Source of the DNA: RGIG2041 sp045537695
GTDB lineage: Bacteria; Bacillota; Clostridia; UBA1381; UMGS1253
Direction of reading: 5' to 3'
Assembly: GCA_045537695.1 (NCBI GenBank)
Contig: JAZSQB010000023.1
Location: 1-64,000 of the forward strand
DNA length: 64,000 bases
The notes under the pieces are model-generated. The model did not search any database, had not been told where the DNA came from, and worked only from the letters and a program-made list of their open reading frames with translations. Shown here one piece after another: positions 1-7,947 of the stretch. Position 1 is the stretch's first letter. Each line of letters opens with the position of its first letter. The translations under genes and the position numbers were made by a program.

Positions 1-1
1 G

Positions 2-463
2 CGCAAAAAGTGCGATGACGAGATTCATAAACTTCGGCAGATGGTGGAAAGCGCCCAAGTGCAGCAGGAAGTGAATGAAAAGAAGAACGCCATCCTAAAA
101 GGTATTGGCGACGCCATAGGAGAAATCGTAAACGGCCTTCACTATGATGATGCATTTTACCGCGAGATTCTTGACCGCATGGTGGTGTATGATCGCGAGC
201 ACATCGACGTGTATTTGAAGTGCCTGCCGCAGAAATTGAGCTTTTTAGGCAAGTCGGCAGCGCTGCTCGCGGAAAAATCAGAGCAAAACGGAGAGGAAAC
301 CGCGTTTTTGCCCACTTGCGATACGCCGGTGCCCTCCAGAGGACCCCTTGTGTCAGCCGAAAATTGCTCCCCTGCGGGGAACATTTTCGGGACACCGGTG
401 CCGATATCCGTCAGCGCTGCCTTGACCCGATCATCGGGCATAGAGAAACGCTGCGACAGATAA
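2..463 (+). CDS. large serine recombinase, C-terminal part (5' end outside window)
   Basis: The frame is open from the left edge, so only the C-terminal ~153 residues are visible. It has a charged, coiled-coil-like stretch, then a YDDAFYREILDRMVVYDREHIDVYL segment-type ending (key residues FYREIL, RMVVYD, HIDVYL) as I recall from the C-terminus of large site-specific serine recombinases of clostridial integrative elements. The N-terminal catalytic domain is not in view, so the call rests on this tail and on context. The gene converges on the truncated 5' part of cotJC, and its last ~20 codons run antisense through cotJC sequence. That is the geometry of a recombinase lying at the end of the element it moves. 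A plain ORF of another mobile gene cannot be excluded. Confidence 0.6.
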   Translation, partial: RKKCDDEIHKLRQMVESAQVQQEVNEKKNAILKGIGDAIGEIVNGLHYDDAFYREILDRMVVYDREHIDVYLKCLPQKLSFLGKSAALLAEKSEQNGEETAFLPTCDTPVPSRGPLVSAENCSPAGNIFGTPVPISVSAALTRSSGIEKRCDR

Positions 464-585
464 CGCATAGATGCGCCGAGTTCACCGTTTGGTCCGCCGT
501 ACTGGCTTACAATAAAGTTTGCAAGCTTTGGATTCGGGGTTTTAATTTTTACCGGATATTCCAAAAACTTCTGATATTGCCACAT
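157..585 (-). pseudogene. cotJC: spore coat protein CotJC, 5' fragment interrupted by a mobile element
   Basis: The first ~63 codons (585 down to about 397) match CotJC, a manganese-catalase-like spore coat protein: a MWQYQKFLEYPVKIK-type start, the QYGGPNGELGASMRYLSQR helix and the LTDIGT motif. After LTDIGT the family should continue with EEFAHLEM, which carries metal-binding residues; instead the frame reads ~79 unrelated codons, antisense to the recombinase gene. The start has a good ribosome site (GGGGG) and lies 18 bases after cotJB. As it stands the product lacks most of its catalytic helices. By analogy with the sigK-skin and spsM-SPbeta elements of Bacillus, precise excision in the mother cell could restore the gene; the missing 3' part should then lie beyond the far end of the element. 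Confidence 0.8.
375..420. other. putative attR junction of a mobile element inside cotJC
   Basis: CotJC homology on the minus strand runs through Leu-Thr-Asp-Ile-Gly-Thr and then stops; the next codons (Gly-Val-Pro) no longer match the expected Glu-Glu of the family. The switch falls at about 396-402 (CGGTGCC on the plus strand). A perfect small palindrome (TCCCC-TGC-GGGGA) lies at 367-379, on the element side. The exact core cannot be set without the other junction, which lies left of the window. Confidence 0.45.
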
Positions 586-603
586 TCGCTATTTCCCCCT
601 TTC

Positions 604-867
604 CTACTGAAAATCCCACGGCCAGGGATTGTCTCCCCACGCCCATACATCCTGCGTGTTATCCATCGCCGTCAAAGGACCAAACGCTTTTTGAAACTCT
701 ACATATGCTTCTTTAGCCTTGCACGTTACTTCCTTAAACATTTCCAATGCCTTTTTATCGTGCGGATGCGTATCTAAATACAAATTTAAATCGTACGCCG
801 CAAAGTTGTAGTTTTGTAACTTACGAAGCATTTCTTCTCTTTTAGCGGTTTCTACAACAATTTCCAT
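604..867 (-). CDS. cotJB: spore coat protein CotJB
   Basis: An 87-residue protein matching CotJB, a small inner-coat component made in the mother cell together with CotJA and CotJC. Visible family marks are the LNLYLDTHPHDKKAL helix region, the middle YVEFQKAFGPL segment and the tryptophan-rich end WGDNPWPWDFQ. The ATG overlaps the stop codon of cotJA (TGATG), and the truncated cotJC follows after 18 bases, so the three form the usual cotJABC operon. The gene itself looks intact; only the third gene of the operon is broken. Length agrees with the family (about 80-90 residues). Confidence 0.93.
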   Translation of the reverse strand: MEIVVETAKREEMLRKLQNYNFAAYDLNLYLDTHPHDKKALEMFKEVTCKAKEAYVEFQKAFGPLTAMDNTQDVWAWGDNPWPWDFQ

Positions 868-1040
868 CAGCGCACCTCCTGCCCCGTCGGCTGTTTGCCG
901 TAAACCTCCATCGGCAAATCCAGCTCCGGAAAGATAGTGCCGCGCGTAAGCCCTTTTGCCGGTGTGTATACTTCATCGAGCCTTTGCACCGGCACATAAG
1001 CATATGCGACCTTACCGCATGCCTTCATTTCATTTTCCAT
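867..1040 (-). CDS. cotJA: spore coat associated protein CotJA
   Basis: A 57-residue protein read from ATG at 1040 to a TGA that overlaps the cotJB start. It carries the CotJA signature: YVPVQRLDEVYTP followed by LTRGTIFPELDLPM. An AAGGAG ribosome site sits 8-9 bases before the ATG. It is the first gene of the cotJ operon. I see no convincing housekeeping promoter upstream; a GACATATATT block near 1090 could be part of a sporulation-sigma -35 element, but I would not rely on it. CotJA proteins are short, proline- and tyrosine-containing coat components of unknown biochemical role. Confidence 0.88.
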   Translation of the reverse strand: MENEMKACGKVAYAYVPVQRLDEVYTPAKGLTRGTIFPELDLPMEVYGKQPTGQEVR

Positions 1041-1114
1041 ACACAAAACTCCTTAAATATATATTAACGTGTCGACCCGTTGCTACAATATATGTCAAAG
1101 AATGCTGTTTTGTG

Positions 1115-1150
1115 CAAAAAACAAGCCCCTTGCTAAAATAGCAAGGGGCT
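1115..1150 (-). terminator. intrinsic terminator after pfp
   Basis: Arms 1124-1134 and 1140-1150 form an 11-bp perfect stem (AGCCCCTTGCT) with a 5-base loop. Read on the minus strand it is followed by TTGTTTTTTG. It ends the pfp transcript before the cotJ operon. Confidence 0.9.
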
Positions 1151-1167
1151 ATGGCTTTTATATAAAA

Positions 1168-2826
1168 TTAAGCTTTTTCCAGCGCAAGCGTTACCGTTGT
1201 AATGTCACAAACCTCTGCCGGACCATAGTACTGAATTGCGCCCGGATATACATAGCAAGTCTCGCTTGCCCATCTTTCTCTGTTTGCCTTGAAGAATGCA
1301 AACGGCTTGCCATCGAGGTCAACAAGCGCCTTTTTAATCACCGGTTTATCCTCACCGTGCCTTCTTTCAATATTCATCATCTTTGTAATCGGCATACCGC
1401 CTGCAACCCATTCTGTAGCCGGCTTGGACAGATTGGAAATCTTGGACAGATAACCATTATAGCCGTACTGAATGAGCATAAATGCATTGTAACCTAAGGA
1501 ATAGCAGTAATCCGCGTCAAAGTTGGATGGGAATGCACATCTGCCTTCGTAACCAAGGAAGTGATGGTGTGTAGCGAACTTACCTGCAAACTTGCCTTCC
1601 GCCTTCAGTGCCGCTAACTTATCTGCAACAAGCGCAGAGAAAAGCTTTTCAGAATCAATCAAAGAAACCTGAACGTTACCGTGCGGGTCTCTTTCAAGGA
1701 ACAGCTGCTGCTGAATACCCTGCGGAAGAATTGCAAACACGTCCATAGATTCTTTTGTCAGACCCTTTTCGACGAATGCATACTTATCAGCCCAAGTTGG
1801 AAGCGAATTAAATTCTTCTGCCTTGCTGCCAGCGAGAAGCTCGTTGATTTCAGAAATCAAAACGGAGAATTCCGGAACAAATTCTACAACACCTTCCGGA
1901 ATAATTGCAACACCAAAGTTCATACCCTTTGCAGATCTGGTAATTACAGAATCAGCAATATAATCCGCAATTTGGGATAGGGACATTTTCTTTGCTGCAA
2001 CTTCTTCGGAAACGAGGCAAATGTTTGGCTGTGTCTTCAGTGCACATTCAAGTGCTACATGCGAAGCAGAACGACCCATTACCTTTACAAAATGCCAGTA
2101 CTTCTTCGCGGAATTTGCATCTCTTTCAATATTACCAATCAGCTCGCTGTATGTCTTTGTTGCTGTATCAAAACCAAAAGAACATTCGATATCTTCGTTT
2201 TTGAGGTCACCATCAATTGTCTTCGGGCAACCGATTACCTGCACACCTGTGTTGTGCGCAGCAAAATACTCAGCCAATACCGCTGCATTTGTGTTGGAGT
2301 CGTCACCGCCGATGATAACAACTGCAGTGATGCCGTGCTTTTTGCAAACTTCAGCTACAACGGCAAACTGCTCATTCGTTTCAAGCTTTGTTCTGCCGGA
2401 ACCGATGATATCAAAACCGCCTGTATTTCTGTATGCATCAATATAAGCATCGTCAAATACAATATAATTATCTTCGAGCAGACCGCTCGGACCGCCCTTA
2501 AAGCCGTAAAGGTCATTTTCCGGATTTGTGGACTTTAATGCGTCGTACAAACCGCAAACAACGTTATGTCCGCCCGGCGCCTGACCGCCCGAAAGAATAA
2601 CGCCAACCTTCTGCACCTTCGAAGCAGAAGTATTCACACCCTTCTTAAATATGACTTCCTTTTTACCATATGTGTTCGGAAAAAGCGCCTTGATTTTTTC
2701 GCAATCTGCAGCGCTCTGTGTCTCTGCGCCTTCAGCAACGCTGATTTCAGCAATGCCGCCTCTTAACATCTGCGGCAGCTTCGGCTTATATTCGTATCTT
2801 GCTTTCTGTAAAGATGAAATTTCCAT
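1168..2826 (-). CDS. pfp: diphosphate--fructose-6-phosphate 1-phosphotransferase
   Basis: A 552-residue PPi-dependent phosphofructokinase, the cytoplasmic glycolytic enzyme that phosphorylates fructose 6-phosphate with pyrophosphate and can run in reverse. Motifs seen: SGGQAPGGHN (79-88), GGDDS (173-177, with the Asp that goes with PPi rather than ATP), PKTIDGDL (201-208, with the PPi-type Lys and the catalytic Asp) and MGRSASH (250-256). Its length fits the long plant-PFP-like clade rather than the short ~320-residue ATP enzymes. It has a good AAGGAG site, its own promoter at 2872-2900 and a terminator just after its stop, so it is a single-gene transcript. PPi use saves ATP and is common in fermentative anaerobes. 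Confidence 0.95.
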   Translation of the reverse strand: MEISSLQKARYEYKPKLPQMLRGGIAEISVAEGAETQSAADCEKIKALFPNTYGKKEVIFKKGVNTSASKVQKVGVILSGGQAPGGHNVVCGLYDALKSTNPENDLYGFKGGPSGLLEDNYIVFDDAYIDAYRNTGGFDIIGSGRTKLETNEQFAVVAEVCKKHGITAVVIIGGDDSNTNAAVLAEYFAAHNTGVQVIGCPKTIDGDLKNEDIECSFGFDTATKTYSELIGNIERDANSAKKYWHFVKVMGRSASHVALECALKTQPNICLVSEEVAAKKMSLSQIADYIADSVITRSAKGMNFGVAIIPEGVVEFVPEFSVLISEINELLAGSKAEEFNSLPTWADKYAFVEKGLTKESMDVFAILPQGIQQQLFLERDPHGNVQVSLIDSEKLFSALVADKLAALKAEGKFAGKFATHHHFLGYEGRCAFPSNFDADYCYSLGYNAFMLIQYGYNGYLSKISNLSKPATEWVAGGMPITKMMNIERRHGEDKPVIKKALVDLDGKPFAFFKANRERWASETCYVYPGAIQYYGPAEVCDITTVTLALEKA

Positions 2827-2871
2827 AATTACACTCCTTAAAATTGTATTGCGTTTTTAACAAACGCTAAT

Positions 2872-2900
2872 ATTATACCCTATTTTTCCTCAAAAGTAAA
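2872..2900 (-). promoter_or_regulatory. sigma-A-type promoter of pfp
   Basis: On the minus strand: TTTACT (2900-2895), 17-base spacer, TATAAT (2877-2872). The TATAAT lies about 45 bases before the pfp start. Confidence 0.75.
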
Positions 2901-2926
2901 GAGATATGTTAAAAATAACTAAATAA

Positions 2927-5506
2927 TCAAACACACGCCCTTCGCGCAAGCATAATCCAGTACACGCGCCTCATCCTTGGCCGCTGCTTCATGTCTTCTA
3001 TGCGCTCAAATTCTTCAAATAAAGCGTTGTTTTTCGCACGAGGCTGCGCTTCACTCAGCATATCATCCGGAAAATATTTTAGAAAATCTCCATATTCCGG
3101 ATTGACATTTTGAAGGATTTTGTATATACTGATATTGGAAGTTGTAGGCGCAGCGGATGTGAGACCGACCTTGTCGGCGTCCTCCGCTAACCGTCCGGCT
3201 TCCATTTTGTTTTTCAGACAAACCGATAAATAAAGCTTGTTGTCTTGATTTTTAAATTCCTTCACTTCCAGCTGTACAGGCACCAATTCAGTGCCATCAT
3301 AAAAAGCACCGGCAAGTACATATACATTCTCCAAATCCGGCGTAGCGCGTCGAGTTCCGGCATACTTGTCTTTGTGTACTTCAATACCGATTGCGTTTTT
3401 TACAACATCGTCAAACACAGTCAACATCTTTGCAAAAGTAGCATATTCCTTATGTTGCTTTTGTACACTTTCATTGAAAGAACCGTTCGAATAAACAAAT
3501 TCCAAAGCAATATCTTTATTTTCAAACTTGCTACCGATAACACCAAATTGGTCTGCGAGTCTCTTTAAAATCGGCTTTGCGGCACTTTTATACTTGTTTT
3601 GCAGCGCATCTTTGTCTATTTCGGACAATCCGTCAACTTCAGATGCTATTGCAGTCGGCGGCTTGATGCGTTTGCGCGAAATCAAACGACGTCTTATCTT
3701 GTCGTCCATATCTGCAACAATTTTGTTTTCTTCCATATCGCTTGTCGATTTATCCATGTCCGGCGCAGGTGTAAAATCTTGCTGTTGTGACGCAGTGCCA
3801 TTCATCTGCGAATCTTGCTCCTGTGCAGCTGCCTCATTTGGAAAATGCACATCCGTCGCAGCATCTACATACATTTGTGCCGTGTCGGATTTTGGGGACG
3901 AAAAGGAAAACTGATTCTTGACAGTCGGGTCAGTTTGTGATACATTATTATTAGGAGTTGTTGTCGGGTTGTTTCCGGCTACTGCAGCAAGTAAAGTCTG
4001 CGGGGCAACTCCTTTTTCAATTGCAAAAGAATAGAAAAACTCACCATCAGCCCTCTGCTTAACATCAATATTCATAAAACAAGGTATATGCTGGCCTTCT
4101 TCATCTTCATATATCAAGTTCGTTACAAAATAAACCCAATTTCGCACTTTGTTGTGCGCTTTGTTATCTTTACCTGTTTCACTTTTTGAACCGTTGTATT
4201 TCGAATCATTTGCTATCGCGTATAAGTCCGTAGAAAGATCAAGCGTCATTCTTTTTTCAGACCCACTCCCTTTGCGATTACCAAATGCTATTTTCGACAA
4301 ATCGCTCCTTTCTTCTAATGTTGGGTCAAATTTCGCCACTATCCTTTGCGGTTTTTCGCCGCCAACGAGGGTTAACGTTATTGGATTTTTGCTCCAAACG
4401 TTTTGTACCACATTGATTATATCTTGACTTTTTCGGCGGTTCTCAGTTCCTTTGGCATAATTTGTTTTATATACTTTTCTTCTGTCAAAATAAGTACCAA
4501 CGAATTCATACGCATTTCTTCCTGCCGGCGCCGTGCGCATTCCCTTCGCACTTGCCAGAGCAAGTCTGTACTTGCGTTGTGCCTGCTCAAGGTCCGCTGT
4601 GAGCTGCTGCGCTTCGCTATATGCGCCGAAGGTGGTTTTGACATAGTAGAGCATACTGTCAATCCAATCATGCACATGCTGCGCGAAGGTGTAGTCTTGC
4701 TCGACGATGCGGCGCACATCCTCGCCCGAAGCGAACACAGCTTCTCGCAGCTTCTCTGCAACAAGTTCAGCGCGCGCCTGCTCCGGCGTCAGCTCCTGAC
4801 CGTTCTCGGCATAAAAATCAATTTTATCCTGTATTGCCGTTTTGTACCTTTCACTGCCTTCACCTCCGTATGCTTTATTCAGCACATAATCGCGCACATA
4901 GGAATAATGGCGGGTTTGTTCAATCGCATGTGTTAGCTCGTGCATAGCGGTTTTGTAGATGATTTCGGCATTACCTGCACCTTTGCGGAAATACAAGGTT
5001 TTGGTTGTCGGGTCATAATGTCCTTTATAAGCGGTATTCTTTTGTCCGTCCTGATAATACTCCGCAAAGCCGATTTTAATACCGGTCTTTTTCTGAATGG
5101 TGTCCACAATATCGCGTATGCGCGTTTTGGGTTCCGCCTCTACCGCAACTGCACCGGTAAAGTCCGGCGTGATTTGCGTGCCGGCAGGCGCAGTTTTACT
5201 GAGGGTTGGCAAAAATACATGTCGGTTTTTCTTTTTATCAAAAACCGCAGCTGCGTCCTCCACCATTTTCTGTGCTTCAGGTGACAAATCGTCAAACTCC
5301 TGCGCATCAGGTGTAAGAAGGTATCCTCCAGCTTCAATTGCAGCCTTTTGCTTATCGGCATGTTTTTTCTTTATCACGCCGACTGTGTTTGCAAGCCCCT
5401 GCATAATACCTGCGGACAATGCACCTTGACCGAATGCCACAAGCGGTTGTTTTACGAAAAATTTCAAAAAAGCGTTTTTGATTGCCGAGGAATACGCCGT
5501 CTGCAA
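2927..5506 (-). CDS. phage/ICE-type large polyvalent protein, apparently 5'-truncated
   Basis: About 859 residues from a TTG at 5506. The frame stays open a further 36 codons upstream to a TAG at 5615-5617, and those codons (for example SILGENSSFIQYVDEL) look like ordinary protein, so the gene has probably lost its start. It contains a metallopeptidase-like HELTHA at ~189-194. A ~150-residue module near 345-520 and a C-terminal module near 700-830 (VHKDKYAGTRR, LKYFPDDML) resemble the large polyvalent protein associated / MuF-C-like domains of phage and conjugative-element giant proteins. A low-complexity Gln/Asp/Ser linker lies between them. It stands alone between pfp and a transporter operon, with no other phage genes. 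I read it as a remnant of a lost element; its function is unknown. Confidence 0.6.
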   Translation of the reverse strand: MQTAYSSAIKNAFLKFFVKQPLVAFGQGALSAGIMQGLANTVGVIKKKHADKQKAAIEAGGYLLTPDAQEFDDLSPEAQKMVEDAAAVFDKKKNRHVFLPTLSKTAPAGTQITPDFTGAVAVEAEPKTRIRDIVDTIQKKTGIKIGFAEYYQDGQKNTAYKGHYDPTTKTLYFRKGAGNAEIIYKTAMHELTHAIEQTRHYSYVRDYVLNKAYGGEGSERYKTAIQDKIDFYAENGQELTPEQARAELVAEKLREAVFASGEDVRRIVEQDYTFAQHVHDWIDSMLYYVKTTFGAYSEAQQLTADLEQAQRKYRLALASAKGMRTAPAGRNAYEFVGTYFDRRKVYKTNYAKGTENRRKSQDIINVVQNVWSKNPITLTLVGGEKPQRIVAKFDPTLEERSDLSKIAFGNRKGSGSEKRMTLDLSTDLYAIANDSKYNGSKSETGKDNKAHNKVRNWVYFVTNLIYEDEEGQHIPCFMNIDVKQRADGEFFYSFAIEKGVAPQTLLAAVAGNNPTTTPNNNVSQTDPTVKNQFSFSSPKSDTAQMYVDAATDVHFPNEAAAQEQDSQMNGTASQQQDFTPAPDMDKSTSDMEENKIVADMDDKIRRRLISRKRIKPPTAIASEVDGLSEIDKDALQNKYKSAAKPILKRLADQFGVIGSKFENKDIALEFVYSNGSFNESVQKQHKEYATFAKMLTVFDDVVKNAIGIEVHKDKYAGTRRATPDLENVYVLAGAFYDGTELVPVQLEVKEFKNQDNKLYLSVCLKNKMEAGRLAEDADKVGLTSAAPTTSNISIYKILQNVNPEYGDFLKYFPDDMLSEAQPRAKNNALFEEFERIEDMKQRPRMRRVYWIMLARRACV

Positions 5507-5650
5507 AGGCGCACCTTCTTCTTTATAAGCAGCTGTCAGCTCGTCGACATACTGAATAAACGAGGAATTTTCGCCAAGGATGCTAACCTCTGATGGATTG
5601 CCTGCCAGCCATAGCTATTACTTGCTACCCATAAATGAGTTGATTGAAGT

Positions 5651-5692
5651 CAAGGCTTCCCTTAAGGTGAAGCCTTGAGGGAAGCCTTTTTT
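5651..5692. repeat. complex palindrome beside the polyvalent-protein remnant
   Basis: Two mutually exclusive perfect stems overlap here: CAAGGCTTC (5651-5659) with GAAGCCTTG (5669-5677), and AAGGCTTCCC (5652-5661) with GGGAAGCCTT (5679-5688), the latter followed by Ts on the plus strand. No plus-strand gene ends here. It may mark the edge of the inserted remnant. The rest of the gap to 5810 shows no gene. Confidence 0.55.
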
Positions 5693-5810
5693 ACAGAATA
5701 TATTTCTGCTAAACGTCAACAATTCAAAATTTATACAGTACAAGTTTTTCTCATTTCTTTTTAATTTATTGGTTAACTTCTTTTCAATCATGCGACCATC
5801 GTTTTTTCGA

Positions 5811-5852
5811 TATACAAAAAACTCTCAAGCATCCAACACACTTGAGAGTTTT
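5811..5852 (-). terminator. terminator of the BMP/nucleoside transporter operon
   Basis: On the minus strand AACTCTCAAG and CTTGAGAGTT (5841-5850 and 5820-5829) form a 10-bp stem followed by TTTTTTG, just after the last permease gene. Confidence 0.85.
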
Positions 5853-5859
5853 ATATTTC

Positions 5860-6807
5860 TTATCTTTCTTCTCTGAAATACGGAAGACCGAGTGCCGCCG
5901 GCGGCTGATTCTCCTTTTTATCCTTAATGCTTGTAACAATCAGCACAAGGATGGTTACCACATACGGTAAAATTCTAAACAGCGTCTTCATACTGATGGT
6001 CAGACCCGGTATATACTCCGGTATTACATACATAAAGCCAAAGAGAATCGAACCGATGATGCTCACACTCGGGCGCCATACCGAGAAAATTACCAATGCA
6101 ATAGACAACCAACCTCTGTCGCCAAAACCGTTGTTGGACCACACGCCGTTTGCATAGTCCATAACATAGTACAAACCACCAAGACCGGCAATTGCACTAC
6201 CGATGCAGGTTGCAAGGTATTTGTACTTGATAACATTGATGCCCGTTGCATCCGCTGTTTGCGGATTTTCACCTACTGCACGCAAATGCAGACCAACTCG
6301 TGTTTTATTTAAAATATACGTTGCAACAATGGCGATAATCAATGCTACATACACCAAAAAACTGTAGGACAAGAACACATCGCCAAACCAACCGAGTTTG
6401 TCCGCAAACGGAATTGGAGTTCTGAACGCAGCACTGGTCTTTGTCAGGGTAATCGACGGTACATCTAAGTTTACCAATTTAATTAACGAGCCACCGAAAA
6501 AGTTGCCTGCACCAATACCAAACGTTGTAAGCGCAAGACCTGTAACATTTTGGTTGGCACGCAGAGTAACCGTCAAAAAGCAATATAAAAGTCCCATAAA
6601 AGCAGAGCCAACCAGACAGCACAAAAGCGGCAGGAGCACTGCAATGAGTGGCTGCACATTTTCGCAACCGTTTTCATACAGAAAAGCACCGGCAACACCG
6701 CTAATAGCACCTACATACATAATACCCGGAATACCGAGGTTTAAGTGACCTGATTTCTCCGTTAAAATTTCTCCTGTAGAACCAAAGAGCAAAGGTGTGC
6801 CCTGCAT
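5860..6807 (-). CDS. nucleoside ABC transporter permease (NupQ-like)
   Basis: A 315-residue inner-membrane permease of the ribose/BMP-type ABC family with about eight to nine hydrophobic segments. The family start GEILTEKSGHLNLGIPGIM and the cytoplasmic coupling region ...LRAVGENPQTADATGINV are clear. The first ATG (6807) is too late: in-frame codons ILITIIQRAV just upstream match the usual N-terminus, and they begin immediately after the TAA of the preceding permease gene. An AAGGAAG ribosome site lies ~6 bases before ATA at 6837, so translation may start at an ATA or ATT codon. It is the last gene of the four-gene operon and is followed by a terminator. Substrate (nucleosides) is inferred from the family. 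Confidence 0.88.
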   Translation of the reverse strand: MQGTPLLFGSTGEILTEKSGHLNLGIPGIMYVGAISGVAGAFLYENGCENVQPLIAVLLPLLCCLVGSAFMGLLYCFLTVTLRANQNVTGLALTTFGIGAGNFFGGSLIKLVNLDVPSITLTKTSAAFRTPIPFADKLGWFGDVFLSYSFLVYVALIIAIVATYILNKTRVGLHLRAVGENPQTADATGINVIKYKYLATCIGSAIAGLGGLYYVMDYANGVWSNNGFGDRGWLSIALVIFSVWRPSVSIIGSILFGFMYVIPEYIPGLTISMKTLFRILPYVVTILVLIVTSIKDKKENQPPAALGLPYFREER

Positions 6808-6837
6808 AACAGCACGCTGAATAATTGTTATTAATAT

Positions 6838-7947
6838 TTATTTCTTCCTTTTACTCAACTTATTCATTTTCACTTTATAGTTAATGAAAAATTCCGAACC
6901 GATGATAAAGAAAATGATGATACCGGTGATGATGTCCGAAAAGGCATCATTTAAGCGATAAACCTCGGAAATCTTGGATGCACCCTTTTCCAGGAACACA
7001 ATCAGAAGCGAGGTAAATATCATAAATATCGGGTTAAACTTCGCAAGCCATGACACCATAATAGCGGTAAAGCCGCGCCCGCCTGCTGTATCGCTCTTAA
7101 GCGAATGGTCTGTGCCGGCGACCAGCAAAAAGCCTGCAACACCGCACAGAGCGCCGGAAATCGCCATTGTTCTTAAAATAACCTTCTTAACATTAATACC
7201 AATGTATCTTGCCGTATTTTCGCTTTCACCGACAACAGAAATTTCATAACCATGCTTGCTGTACTTTAAGTAAATGTACATAAGTACCGTCAAAATGACC
7301 ACAATCAGTATGTTGATTAAATATTTCTGCCCAAACAAGACCGGCAACTGACCGAATTCCAGCGTGCGCGGCGTACCTGAGCCCTTCGGCACGGACCACT
7401 CGAGCGTGAAATACGCAACCACTTGAATGGCAATGTAGTTCATCATCAGTGTAAACAAGGTTTCGTTTGAATTAAAGCGCGTTTTAAAGTATGCCGGAAT
7501 CAAACCCCACAGTGCGCCGGAAATCACGCTGAGCACCAGCATAAACGGAATCAAAACTGCATTCGGCACTTTGTCGCCGAGAAATATCATACAAGTCGCC
7601 GTCGTAAGACCGCCGATTAAAATCTGCCCTTCACCGCCGATGTTCCAGAACCGCATCTTAAACGCAGGCGTTACTGCAAGGGATACGCATAGTAAAATCG
7701 CCGTATTCAGCATTAAATTCCATGTCATTCTTGTTGTGCCGACCGCACCCTGCACCATTGTGATATACACTTCAATCGGATTTAAATCCGTCAAAAGGAT
7801 TGTGATAAGTCCGCAAACGACCAAAGCCACTAAAACAGCAACGATACGAATAATCCATCCCTTCCACCAAACCAAATCATCGCGTTTTGAAATATGAAAC
7901 GGATTTTTAGCCAAGGCCGTCCAAATTGTACTATCTACTTTATTCAT
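6838..7947 (-). CDS. nucleoside ABC transporter permease (NupP-like)
   Basis: A 369-residue permease of the branched-chain/ribose-like family, with about nine membrane segments. Family blocks seen are NIGGEGQILIGGL near the middle of the first half and GYEISVVGESENTARYIGINVKK before the last segments. I start it at ATG 7947, which overlaps the stop of the ATPase gene and has a GGGGG site upstream; an ATG ten codons earlier lacks a ribosome site. It ends with a lysine/arginine-rich tail (KLSKRKK). With the downstream permease it forms the membrane channel of a BMP-type importer. Confidence 0.9.
   Translation of the reverse strand: MNKVDSTIWTALAKNPFHISKRDDLVWWKGWIIRIVAVLVALVVCGLITILLTDLNPIEVYITMVQGAVGTTRMTWNLMLNTAILLCVSLAVTPAFKMRFWNIGGEGQILIGGLTTATCMIFLGDKVPNAVLIPFMLVLSVISGALWGLIPAYFKTRFNSNETLFTLMMNYIAIQVVAYFTLEWSVPKGSGTPRTLEFGQLPVLFGQKYLINILIVVILTVLMYIYLKYSKHGYEISVVGESENTARYIGINVKKVILRTMAISGALCGVAGFLLVAGTDHSLKSDTAGGRGFTAIMVSWLAKFNPIFMIFTSLLIVFLEKGASKISEVYRLNDAFSDIITGIIIFFIIGSEFFINYKVKMNKLSKRKK

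Noticed and set aside
220..777. Long plus-strand frame across the cotJ genes
   Set aside because: It lies antisense to cotJB and cotJC, has no ribosome site and shows no protein family; codon use fits a shadow of the minus-strand genes.
2927..5614. A prophage around the polyvalent protein
   Set aside because: No capsid, terminase, tail, integrase or lysis genes lie beside it; flanking genes are housekeeping.
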